From Rahnella aquatilis CIP 78.65 = ATCC 33071 (GTDB taxonomy: Bacteria > Pseudomonadota > Gammaproteobacteria > Enterobacterales > Enterobacteriaceae), in assembly GCF_000241955.1 (NCBI RefSeq), contig NC_016818.1, positions 1,426,001 through 1,490,000 of the forward strand: a stretch of 64,000 nucleotides of DNA. The letters are read 5' to 3'. This document shows, in pieces, positions 17,796-25,143 of this stretch. The translations under genes and the position numbers were made by a program. The first letter of the stretch is position 1. Each line of letters begins with the position of its first letter. A model generated the notes under the pieces. The model searched no databases. It was not told where the DNA came from and saw nothing but the letters and a program-made list of their open reading frames with translations.

Positions 17796-19784
17796 CTATT
17801 GCAACGGCTCCTGCAACCGAAACTCCGCTACCGGATCTTCCACCTCGGTTTTCCGCTTATCCTGCCAAAGATTCATCCTCGCACGCAGGGAACCGTTGAG
17901 GTCATCGTGAACCTGCTTCGCGGCCTCAGATCCCGGGTTAAGCTCGAGCACGAATTCCATGAATTTACCGGCGATGTAGCGGTTTTTCTTAACGCCGGTG
18001 CCGGTCAGCCATGCCATGCCAAGGGTATAAGCGGCTTCGGCGCGATCAGGGTGCGCGGCGTTATGCAGAATTTCCGGCAGCCAGACTTCTGCGGCCTGAC
18101 GTTTTTCAGCATCTGAACCGTTATCCAGCGCACAACTGGCGCGGTAGTAGGCGGCGGAGAGGTGCCCGGCGTCCATTGCGCGCTGATACCAGTGCATCGC
18201 CTGTTCGTAATCCGGTTCCCCGCCCAGCCCTTCGCGCAGTGCGTTAGCGCAGGTAAACATTGCAGGGACCATGCCGGCGCGGGCGGCGCTGAGAACACAA
18301 TCCATCGCATTGCTGTCATTGTGATAATGCTCAGGCACATCGTGATGCCAGCCGTTGCGGTAGAAGAAATACAGCTCGTAGCAGTGGATGGCGCTGCCGT
18401 GGCGCGCCATGCCGGTCATCAGAAAATGGGCGGCGTCGATATCGTCATTGATTGCCATATCATGCGCCAGCGTGACCAGATCGCTGACCGGTTGTTCATC
18501 GCCCGATTGCTGGATAAGCGACCACGCGTGTTCCATCAGCCCTTCACTTAATTCCGGGCGGGCAGGCAACCCGTACAATCCGAATTGCAACGCCGTGGCA
18601 GCAAAAGCCACCAGCACCGGATCACTGGCCTGGCTCAGACCGCGGGTCAGTAACTGGGTAAGTACCGGCAAGCCTTCTTCATGGCCGTTTGCCAGCACAG
18701 CACGGGAAATAAACATGCGGGCAGAATGGCCCGGCATCGCCTGCGGTGAAACGGCGAATAATGTGTCATACACGGCCAGCCCGGCCTGATCATCATCCTC
18801 CCAGTACGCGGTACAAATCCCGGCGAGATCCAGCAGACGGATACGGGTTTCAGGTTCGAGAGGCTGAGCCAGTAAAGTGGCCAAACGCTGCCGGAGTTCC
18901 AGTGCCTGCGGCGATTCGCGGTCTGCAATATCGCCGGAAAGTGCATCGCACAGCGCATTCGCACGAAACTGGTTACGTTCTTCCTCACTGAATTCCGCAC
19001 ACAGCGGGCTGTCGATGATCCGCATCTGTTGCTCGTCGCTGCCGCCCCAGAAAGCGGAGTGGAATAACAGGTAGGATCCCATGGTGCCGACGTCGGCGTG
19101 ACGCACGGACATCGCCATGCGCAGCCAGTAATCCAGCGCTTCTTCGCCGCTTTTCCGGGTTTGCTGTAACGCGGCAGGTAACATTTGCGGCCAGTGTGTG
19201 GCGGGTTCGAACCCGAGGGCGTGGATATGCGCCACACCGGCTTGCCAGATTTCACTGTCCTGAATCGAAAACTTCTCATGCAAAGGCTGGGGGATTTCGC
19301 CAGCGAAAAGGGATTTCAGCCAGTAAGGCTCACCGAAACCTCCGCTGAGGTTCATCAGATGCCGGAAGGCATGGGTCGGGCGCGGGTGTAATTCGATGGC
19401 GCGTAAAAACGCCAGCACAGCGTAATCGCAACACAACTGGGCACCGAGCCACTGGTGATCTTCAATTTCATTTTCGCCCTGCGACTGGCGAATTAACCAG
19501 GCATTTTCATGCCAGACCATGCCCAGTAATACGTGAGCATGGTAGCTCTGCGGGCATTGCTGCGCCCAGTCACTGAGCACTTCCAGCGGGTTAAGGGCAG
19601 GCGATTCCGTACCGGTAAACAGGGTGCCCGGATGCAGCAGCAGGCCATAATCGCGTTGACCTTCGCCCTGATTCTGCCAGCCACGCATCAGTGACAACAG
19701 CCACTCGTCGAGTTTTAGAAAACGGCGGGTTGCCAGAAGCATTCTGGCTTTGGAGATGTTGTCGAGCTGATCCTGTTGTGGCAT
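17796..19784 (-). CDS. DUF4034 / Sel1-repeat-like protein
   Basis: 662 residues from the ATG at 19784, which has an AGGGA ribosome site; the frame is open further upstream but without a better start. No signal peptide or membrane span is visible, so it is probably cytoplasmic. The N-terminal half (YHAHVLLGMVWHENAW, AFRHLMNL) resembles DUF4034-type proteins. The C-terminal third contains Sel1/TPR-like helical pairs (MFTCANALREGLGG then EQAMHWYQRAMDAGHLSAAY), which usually mediate protein-protein contacts. The gene converges on the adhesin secretion operon, but the intervening hairpins suggest independent transcription. Cellular role unknown. Confidence 0.75.
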   Translation of the reverse strand: MPQQDQLDNISKARMLLATRRFLKLDEWLLSLMRGWQNQGEGQRDYGLLLHPGTLFTGTESPALNPLEVLSDWAQQCPQSYHAHVLLGMVWHENAWLIRQSQGENEIEDHQWLGAQLCCDYAVLAFLRAIELHPRPTHAFRHLMNLSGGFGEPYWLKSLFAGEIPQPLHEKFSIQDSEIWQAGVAHIHALGFEPATHWPQMLPAALQQTRKSGEEALDYWLRMAMSVRHADVGTMGSYLLFHSAFWGGSDEQQMRIIDSPLCAEFSEEERNQFRANALCDALSGDIADRESPQALELRQRLATLLAQPLEPETRIRLLDLAGICTAYWEDDDQAGLAVYDTLFAVSPQAMPGHSARMFISRAVLANGHEEGLPVLTQLLTRGLSQASDPVLVAFAATALQFGLYGLPARPELSEGLMEHAWSLIQQSGDEQPVSDLVTLAHDMAINDDIDAAHFLMTGMARHGSAIHCYELYFFYRNGWHHDVPEHYHNDSNAMDCVLSAARAGMVPAMFTCANALREGLGGEPDYEQAMHWYQRAMDAGHLSAAYYRASCALDNGSDAEKRQAAEVWLPEILHNAAHPDRAEAAYTLGMAWLTGTGVKKNRYIAGKFMEFVLELNPGSEAAKQVHDDLNGSLRARMNLWQDKRKTEVEDPVAEFRLQEPLQ

Positions 19785-20020
19785 GGGGTTCCCTGAACTA
19801 TTGAATAAAGAAGATGTTGCGTGGCACCGCAGTCTATCGGTCTTCCCGGCAGTGATCAGCGGGATTGGTCTGACTTTGGCTATAATAACGGATCTGACGT
19901 GTCGCTGACCAACAAAGCCTCTCCACAATATTCATTAATAATTTTCCGAAAATACCTTATTAATTTAATGGATTAGATATCAACTATTAATAAAATCGTA
20001 ATTTAAAAGATGGAGAAACG

Positions 20021-20089
20021 ATGAAGTCATTATGGAGAAATACAGTCAACCTGCGCGATATAATTAGTGATGAATATCACAGAGTGTAA
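20021..20089 (+). CDS. Possible 22-residue small ORF
   Basis: ATG at 20021 is preceded by GGAG (20012-20015) at good spacing and runs 22 codons to TAA. The peptide begins MKSLWRNTVNL and ends SDEYHRV; it is neither hydrophobic nor a signal peptide. There is no recognised family and no clear promoter. It could be a chance ORF; only conservation in related genomes would raise this. Confidence 0.25.
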   Translation: MKSLWRNTVNLRDIISDEYHRV

Positions 20090-20106
20090 TTATATCTTTG
20101 TAAACC

Positions 20107-20191
20107 AAAAAAAAACCGGCCACAAAGGGCCGGCTGTTGTTTCCACAAAACGGGGAATGAGGGTAATTGAATAACAAATAATGATGATAGC
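20107..20191 (-). ncRNA. micF: MicF small regulatory RNA
   Basis: Read on the minus strand, the 5' end is GCTATCATCATTA, the same 13-base start as I recall for E. coli MicF, which is the seed that pairs with the ompF ribosome site. A strong CCGGCC/GGCCGG hairpin and nine T residues close the RNA at 20107, giving about 85 nt (E. coli about 93). A TATACT -10 box lies at the right distance upstream of 20191. Its position, divergent from an OmpC-type porin gene, is the classical micF-ompC arrangement. Known role: Hfq-dependent repression of ompF translation. Confidence 0.85.
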
Positions 20192-20230
20192 GAGAGAAAG
20201 TATATATTATTGCTGAATAGATGATTTATC
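20192..20230 (-). promoter_or_regulatory. micF promoter
   Basis: On the minus strand TATACT occupies -13 to -8 relative to the inferred start at 20191. The -35 region is poor (AAATCA at 17-bp spacing), as expected for an activator-dependent (OmpR) promoter. The start site is inferred from the conserved 5' seed. Confidence 0.55.
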
Positions 20231-20559
20231 ACTTAGTGCGGTAATTATTTAAGATAACTCATTGATAATGATTAAATTTTCGATATATTAGCTTTGAGTG
20301 CTTTATTTTTACAAAAATAAATAGACGTAAATTTACTCAAAATTAATATTTTGTTACAGGTTCTAATATATAAGTAATGTCTTCACTAATTTCGTATCAT
20401 TTTCTTTCTGGATTAAAAGAATCTATATCATGAGAATGGAACTGCCATGTCGGGCCAACATTTATACAGATACAAAAAAACCTTATGCAGATTTAAAGCA
20501 GTAGAAAACCTGTACTTTACATTCAGTGGCACGGTCCGACACTTATTGAGGACAAAAAA

Positions 20560-21687
20560 ATGAAAATCCGTGTTCTTTCACTCATGATCCCTGCTTTAGT
20601 GGTGGCAGGATCAGCAAGTGCGGCAGAAGTTTATAATAAAGATGGTAATAAACTGGACCTGTACGGTTTAGTTGATGGTTTGCACTACTTCTCTAACGAC
20701 AAAGGTTCAGACGGCGATCAGAGCTACATCCGTCTTGGTTTCAAAGGCGAAACTCAGATTACTGATCAACTGACCGGCTACGGCCAGTGGGAATATCAGG
20801 TTCAGGCTAACCAGGCTGAAAGCTCTGATGACGGTGACCGTGCATTTACCCGTTATGGTTTCGCAGGTCTGAAATTTGGTGACATGGGTTCATTCGACTA
20901 CGGTCGTAACAATGGCGTGATGTATGACGTTGCTGCCTGGACCGATTTGCAACCTGAGTTCGATGGTTCCACTTACGGTGCTGACCAGTTCCTTTATCAG
21001 CGTACCAATGGCGTGGCAACTTATCGTAACGATAACTTCTTTGGTCTGGTCGATGGTCTGCACTTTGCCCTGCAATATCAGGGTAAAAACGACAGCGGCG
21101 GCGGTGAACCGGGTACCCGTGATGTGTTGACACAAAACGGCGACGGTTACGGTATGTCTCTGAGCTATGATATTGGTGCGGGCGTCAGCGTGGCGGGTGC
21201 ATTCTTTAACTCTGACCGTACTGACGAGCAGAACTCCGCACCCGGTATCATGGGCGACGGTAAAAAAGCTGAAGGCTACACCGGTGGTCTGAAATATGAC
21301 GCCAATAACGTCTATCTGGCTGCGATGTTCACCCAGGCTTACAATGCTTCCCGCTTCGGTTCTACCGATTCAGAAGCTTACGGTTATGCTAACGAATCCC
21401 AGGCATTTGAAGCTTACGCAAGCTATCAGTTTGATTTCGGTCTGCGTCCGTTCGTGGCTTATAACCAAACCCGCGGTAAAGATTTAGGTTCAGACCGTCT
21501 GGGGAATAACTATCAGGATCAGGATCTGGTTAAATTTGTTGACCTGGGTGCGACTTACTACTTCAACAAAAACATGTCAGCCTACGTTGACTATAAAATT
21601 AACCTGATCGACAGCAGCACCTTCACCGACAACGCCGGTATCAATACCGATGATGTCACTGCGGTAGGTCTGGTGTATCAGTTCTAA
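20560..21687 (+). CDS. ompC: OmpC-type general porin
   Basis: 375 residues with a 21-22-residue signal peptide cleaved before [15 protein letters not shown], the standard mature start of OmpC/OmpF/PhoE porins. The 16-strand barrel pattern is complete and ends in [10 protein letters not shown], with the C-terminal Phe needed for Bam-dependent assembly. Residues [19 protein letters not shown] correspond to the conserved region before loop 4. A GAGGAC ribosome site lies upstream. Divergent micF supports the OmpC assignment over OmpF/OmpN. Trimeric outer-membrane diffusion channel for small hydrophilic solutes; OmpR control is expected. Confidence 0.88.
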   Translation: MKIRVLSLMIPALVVAGSASAAEVYNKDGNKLDLYGLVDGLHYFSNDKGSDGDQSYIRLGFKGETQITDQLTGYGQWEYQVQANQAESSDDGDRAFTRYGFAGLKFGDMGSFDYGRNNGVMYDVAAWTDLQPEFDGSTYGADQFLYQRTNGVATYRNDNFFGLVDGLHFALQYQGKNDSGGGEPGTRDVLTQNGDGYGMSLSYDIGAGVSVAGAFFNSDRTDEQNSAPGIMGDGKKAEGYTGGLKYDANNVYLAAMFTQAYNASRFGSTDSEAYGYANESQAFEAYASYQFDFGLRPFVAYNQTRGKDLGSDRLGNNYQDQDLVKFVDLGATYYFNKNMSAYVDYKINLIDSSTFTDNAGINTDDVTAVGLVYQF

Positions 21688-21754
21688 GCGTGCCTTTCTC
21701 AGACACAGAACAGCGCTTAGTTTTTAGTGGTAAAGAACAGCAGTAAAGCACAAG

Positions 21755-21782
21755 AACGCGGCCTGTGATGGCCGCGTTTTTT
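21755..21782. terminator. Rho-independent terminator after the porin gene
   Basis: Stem AACGCGGCC / GGCCGCGTT with a 6-base loop, followed on the plus strand by a T-run. It lies between the convergent porin and AraC-type genes. Confidence 0.85.
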
Positions 21783-21799
21783 GTGGGTTTCTGACCGCT

Positions 21800-22186
21800 T
21801 CAGGCTGATTTCTGGTGGATCAGATGCAGCGGGGGAGATACATCAAGTTTGATGTCCGGGTTCTGACGGAATTCATGCGGCGTTATGTTGAAACGCTTGC
21901 GGAACATGTAAGTGAAATGCGATTGCGAACCGAAACCGAAATCCATCGCGATATCAAAAATCGGGGTTTCACTGCTGCTCAGCTGATAAACAGCACTCGC
22001 CAGACGGCGTTCCCTGATGTACTTCCCCAGAGAAATGCCTGTCGATTCTTTGAACAGTTTTTGCATGTGCCAGAGCGAATAGCCTGAATACTCAGCCAGT
22101 TCTTCAAGATGGATCACACGACCAAGATGGCCTTCAATCCATTTGCTGAGTGCGCAGACGATAGCGATATGAATGTCTTGAGCCAT
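21800..22186 (-). CDS. Short AraC-family regulator, MarA/SoxS/Rob type
   Basis: 128 residues, essentially one AraC DNA-binding domain with two helix-turn-helix motifs (HLEELAEYSGYSLWHMQKLFKE and IFDIAMDFGFGSQSHFTYMFRKRFNITPHEFR), and no effector domain. This is the size and layout of MarA, SoxS and RamA, which control porin, efflux and stress genes through marbox sites. A TATAAT-like -10 sits near 22212-22220. It is convergent with the porin gene. No MarR/SoxR/RamR-type partner is adjacent, so how it is induced is unknown. Orthology to a named member is not claimed. Confidence 0.85.
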   Translation of the reverse strand: MAQDIHIAIVCALSKWIEGHLGRVIHLEELAEYSGYSLWHMQKLFKESTGISLGKYIRERRLASAVYQLSSSETPIFDIAMDFGFGSQSHFTYMFRKRFNITPHEFRQNPDIKLDVSPPLHLIHQKSA

Positions 22187-22287
22187 AACCAGTCTGTATT
22201 AAGGTTGAATACCGCTATTATACACGAGTTCGTCAGGTTGGCGTGGCAGGTGTTGCTCAGAGAGGTTCAGGGATTGACCAGACAATA

Positions 22288-22330
22288 ATGGCCCGGTGGG
22301 CAGGACTGTCGTGACAGCCTGACGGGCCAT
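22288..22330 (-). terminator. Long hairpin downstream of the tiny-ORF pair
   Basis: Outer arms ATGGCCCG and CGGGCCAT enclose a second stem CTGTC/GACAG. It begins 3 bp after the stop of the 35-residue ORF at 22334. The following T-run is weak. Position suggests a transcript end on the minus strand. Confidence 0.5.
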
Positions 22331-22333
22331 GTT

Positions 22334-22441
22334 TTAACGCAACAGGATCCAGTGGATTAACCGGGCGATGCCATCGTCCACCATAACCATCCCGACGAGA
22401 ATAAGAACGATTAAAATCGCGAAGTTCTTACCGGTTGGCAA
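22334..22441 (-). CDS. Tiny membrane ORF, 35 residues, TTG start
   Basis: A strong AAGGAGA ribosome site lies 8 bases before TTG at 22441. The peptide starts MPTGKNFAILIVLILVGMV, giving one predicted membrane span, then a charged segment (DDGIARLIHW) and the end ILLR. A hairpin follows 3 bp after the stop. It is shorter than usual gene-calling limits and not similar to any named E. coli small protein I recall. The ribosome site, single-span topology and following hairpin are the evidence; translation is unproven. Confidence 0.5.
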   Translation of the reverse strand: MPTGKNFAILIVLILVGMVMVDDGIARLIHWILLR

Positions 22442-22483
22442 AATGATGTCTCCTTTTATCCCTTTTCAGGAAACGGAACTCAA

Positions 22484-22573
22484 TTACCACGGGCCGCTGC
22501 CCTGCATATTCAGTGCAATCACACCCAGACAAACCGCGACAAATATCAAAAATACGATAAGAAGCCGTTTCAT
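22484..22573 (-). CDS. Tiny membrane ORF, 29 residues
   Basis: ATG at 22573, peptide MKRLLIVFLIFVAVCLGVIA followed by LNMQGSGPW. It is a basic N-terminus plus one hydrophobic span, like other small inner-membrane peptides or an uncleaved signal anchor. The ribosome site is weak (AAGAA; GGAGGA lies too far upstream). It lies 42 bp upstream of the 35-residue ORF on the same strand and downstream of the PBP gene, so the three may share a transcript. Confidence 0.4.
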   Translation of the reverse strand: MKRLLIVFLIFVAVCLGVIALNMQGSGPW

Positions 22574-22714
22574 GCTTTTTCTTACAGAGCGTGCGCTCTT
22601 CCTCCACCGTGTCAGCCAGAAATTTCATCAGCCAATAAACACTGCGAACGTTAACCGCTTATTTCTGCAAGATCCAGTCTGTCAGAAGTTTTTAATGATT
22701 TTGCTTGTCTTGGG

Positions 22715-24487
22715 TTAACCATCCGTGGCCGGGCGACGCACCAGATCGGTTTTTTGACCCCCATTAATCACGGTGGTTGGTGGCGTTTCCGGCACCAGCG
22801 CATCCGGCGCAATGTTCATATGGTTGAGGATTTCGCCCATAATCTGTCCGAAAATCGGGCCGGCAACTGAACCCCCAAAGTGCTTACCCGCTTGCGGATT
22901 ATTGACCATCACCACCAGTGCGACACGCGGATTACTGGCTGGCGCAACACCGGCGGTGTAGTTGATGTAACCGCCGTCATATTTGCCACTGGCCCCCATT
23001 TTTTCCGCTGTACCGGTTTTAATCGCCAGACGGTATCCCGGCACCGCCGCGCTGAGGCCGGAGCCGCCGGGCAGGGCGTCACTTTCCATCATATGAATCA
23101 CGGTTCTGACCACGTCAGCCGACATCACACGGGTGCCGAGCACCGGCGGTGTCACTTTGGTTATCGACAGCGGGCGGTAAATACCTTCCGCGCCGATCGT
23201 GGCGTATTCGCGGGCGATTTGCAGTGGCGTGACGCGCAGGCCATAGCCGAAGGAGAAGGTCGCACGTTCGATATCGGCCCAGCGGTCACGGTGTGCCGGG
23301 AAATAACCACTGCTTTCGCCACCGATACCCAGATCTGTCGGTTTGCCCAAACCAAAGGATTGATAAAGCTGAACCAGTACGCTGGCAGGCATCGCCAGCG
23401 CAATATGCGAAACCGCAATGTCGCTGGATTTTTGCAAGATACCGGTAATGGTCAGCGCCGGCCAGTGGCCCACGTCGCGGATCAGGTGGCCGTTAACGGT
23501 GTACGGATGGGTATCGAGAACCGAATCCGGGCGGATCATATGTCGGTTCAGACCTGCCATTACCACCAGCGGTTTGACCGTCGAACCCGGTTCGAAACTG
23601 TCGCTGATCGCCACATTTCGCATGTCTTTTGCCTGCACACCGGCGTAGTTATTCGGATTATAGGAAGGGTAGGACGCCATCCCTAAAATCTCACCGGTAT
23701 TCACATCCACCAGAACAGCCGCTCCGGATTCGGCCTGGTTAAGCGTCACACCGTCGCGCAGCCGCGAGTACAACACGTACTGCATAAAGCTGTCGATACT
23801 CAGGTTAATGGTCGGTGGCTGTTGCGGTGCCACTTCTTTCAGGATGCCGATCACATTGCCGTGGCGATCCTGACGGTATTCCCGCATGCCCGGTTTGCCC
23901 TGCAGCAGGGCATTAAAGCCTTTTTCAACGCCCGTCAGACCTTCATTATCTGTCCCGACCACGCCGACCAGATTGGCAGCGGCTTCGCTCATCGGGTAAT
24001 AACGGCTGTCATCCAGCTGACTGCTGATACCGCCGAGATGAAGCTGGCTGATATCTGCGGCAATGCCTTCTTCTATTTTGCGACCGAGATACACGAAGCG
24101 GCGCTGGGGATCACTGGTGATGGTTTGCTGTAGCTGCGAAAGCGGCATATTCAGCGCAGAAGCCAGATATTGCCACTTCGGACTGTTCAGATCACTGTGT
24201 AACTCCAGCACACGGAACGGGTCGGCGATAATGTCTTTTGAGGCGACGCTCAGCGCCAGCGGATGACCGTTACGATCAACAATGGTACCGCGCCCGGCAG
24301 GGATAACGGTGGAACGCAACGAGCGGGAGTCGGCCTCTTTTTCCAGCATCGGCTGGTTGAGCAATTGCAGGTAACCTACCCGACCCAGCAGAAGCGCCAG
24401 ACAACAGACAATACCGAGACAAATCAGCGCAAAGCGCTTGGTGTAGAAATTAGGTTGGGCGCTGGATTTTTTTAGGCTCGGTGGCAT
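22715..24487 (-). CDS. Peptidoglycan transpeptidase, FtsI paralogue (PBP3-like)
   Basis: 590 residues with an N-terminal membrane anchor (about 19-40), a class B PBP dimerisation/pedestal domain (RGTIVDRNGHPLALSV near 66) and a transpeptidase domain. Active site motifs: S302-TVK, then S354-S355-D356 where FtsI has SSN, and K490-TG. Long stretches match E. coli FtsI, e.g. RWADIERATFSFGYGL. It lies outside the mra division cluster, so it is most likely a second PBP3, comparable to the PBP3SAL paralogue of Salmonella, which works in acid. The Asn-to-Asp change in the second motif is unusual and could alter beta-lactam or pH response (inference). Confidence 0.88.
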   Translation of the reverse strand: MPPSLKKSSAQPNFYTKRFALICLGIVCCLALLLGRVGYLQLLNQPMLEKEADSRSLRSTVIPAGRGTIVDRNGHPLALSVASKDIIADPFRVLELHSDLNSPKWQYLASALNMPLSQLQQTITSDPQRRFVYLGRKIEEGIAADISQLHLGGISSQLDDSRYYPMSEAAANLVGVVGTDNEGLTGVEKGFNALLQGKPGMREYRQDRHGNVIGILKEVAPQQPPTINLSIDSFMQYVLYSRLRDGVTLNQAESGAAVLVDVNTGEILGMASYPSYNPNNYAGVQAKDMRNVAISDSFEPGSTVKPLVVMAGLNRHMIRPDSVLDTHPYTVNGHLIRDVGHWPALTITGILQKSSDIAVSHIALAMPASVLVQLYQSFGLGKPTDLGIGGESSGYFPAHRDRWADIERATFSFGYGLRVTPLQIAREYATIGAEGIYRPLSITKVTPPVLGTRVMSADVVRTVIHMMESDALPGGSGLSAAVPGYRLAIKTGTAEKMGASGKYDGGYINYTAGVAPASNPRVALVVMVNNPQAGKHFGGSVAGPIFGQIMGEILNHMNIAPDALVPETPPTTVINGGQKTDLVRRPATDG

Positions 24488-24707
24488 GGCGGTTTCGCAA
24501 AGTCATTGGCGCGTGTGAAGCGAAAAGCAAAGGTGCCGGGAACAATGTACCGGATGAAATCAGCCCGGTCTGTACCGCATTAAGTGCAACTCATCGCTCT
24601 GATTGATAATGAATTTCGTATAACACGCACATCTTATAGTAAGCCATAGCGATGGATTGTTTATTTCAATTGCGCTTTGTAAGTAAGTGCAACGGCAGGG
24701 CGGATTT

Positions 24708-24950
24708 TTACTCCATGGCGAGCCAGTCATCGGCTTCTTCGAACATTTCCTCTAACATTTGGTTTAATTGCGAACGTTCCTGCTTGCTGGCACCGTGGGT
24801 GTTCAGCCCGTTAGCCTGCATGGGTTTCACTTTTACTTCAGCCTCAGGAAACAGCCGGTGTACACGTTTAACCAGTTCCGCTTCAATCTTTTCACTGGCA
24901 TTGGGGATGCCGGAGACATTCCGTTTGTCAAAAATCAGTTCGACCCGCAT
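24708..24950 (-). CDS. DinI-family SOS protein
   Basis: 80 residues from the ATG at 24950, chosen because GAGGAA lies just upstream and the start MRVELIFDKRN matches DinI-type starts. The C-terminal helix EMFEEADDWLAM corresponds to the acidic DinI end that contacts RecA. DinI modulates the RecA filament and slows LexA/UmuD cleavage. A LexA box lies 31 bp upstream. It is located next to yejM rather than near pyrC as in E. coli, so it is called only to family level. Confidence 0.88.
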   Translation of the reverse strand: MRVELIFDKRNVSGIPNASEKIEAELVKRVHRLFPEAEVKVKPMQANGLNTHGASKQERSQLNQMLEEMFEEADDWLAME

Positions 24951-24980
24951 AACTTTCCTCATAAAAGAAGGGAGAAATAA

Positions 24981-24996
24981 CTGTTAAAATATACAG
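24981..24996. promoter_or_regulatory. LexA (SOS) box
   Basis: CTGT, eight A/T bases, ACAG: an exact match to the CTGT-N8-ACAG core. It is placed where it would cover the promoter of the DinI-family gene on the minus strand. Confidence 0.85.
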
Positions 24997-25093
24997 TGTT
25001 ATCCGTGCGGGTCCAAGCGATTTTTAGTCTGTTAACGGCATAACACCGCGACCGCTAAAACGCTGACGATCAGGGGGACGCCGCGCCAGTAAA

Positions 25094-25119
25094 AAAGCCA
25101 ACCGGTCAGGGTTGGCTTT
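25094..25119 (-). terminator. Terminator of yejM
   Basis: Stem AAAGCCAACC / GGGTTGGCTTT with T-run on the minus strand, 25 bp after the yejM stop. Confidence 0.8.
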
Positions 25120-25143
25120 CATCCTTGCGCTTAACGGTGAACG

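Larger units (their letters stand above)
19785..20559. other. 775-bp AT-rich region between DUF4034 gene and porin gene
   Basis: It contains the divergent micF small RNA (20107-20191), a possible 22-codon ORF (20021-20089), and the long regulatory region of the porin. A weak Fur-like sequence (TGATAATGATTAAAT, 20273-20287; left half perfect, right half poor) is noted but not claimed. In E. coli the equivalent interval carries OmpR sites serving both micF and ompC; individual OmpR boxes could not be assigned here. Confidence 0.6.

Noticed and set aside
17730..18116. Plus-strand frame antisense to the DUF4034 gene
   Set aside because: Overlaps the conserved minus-strand gene and lacks a ribosome site.
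20273..20287. Fur-like box upstream of the porin
   Set aside because: Only one half matches well; AT-rich context makes chance likely.
22428..22628. 66-codon frame on the minus strand over the tiny ORFs
   Set aside because: Poor start context and no hydrophobic or family pattern; the tiny ORFs have better support.
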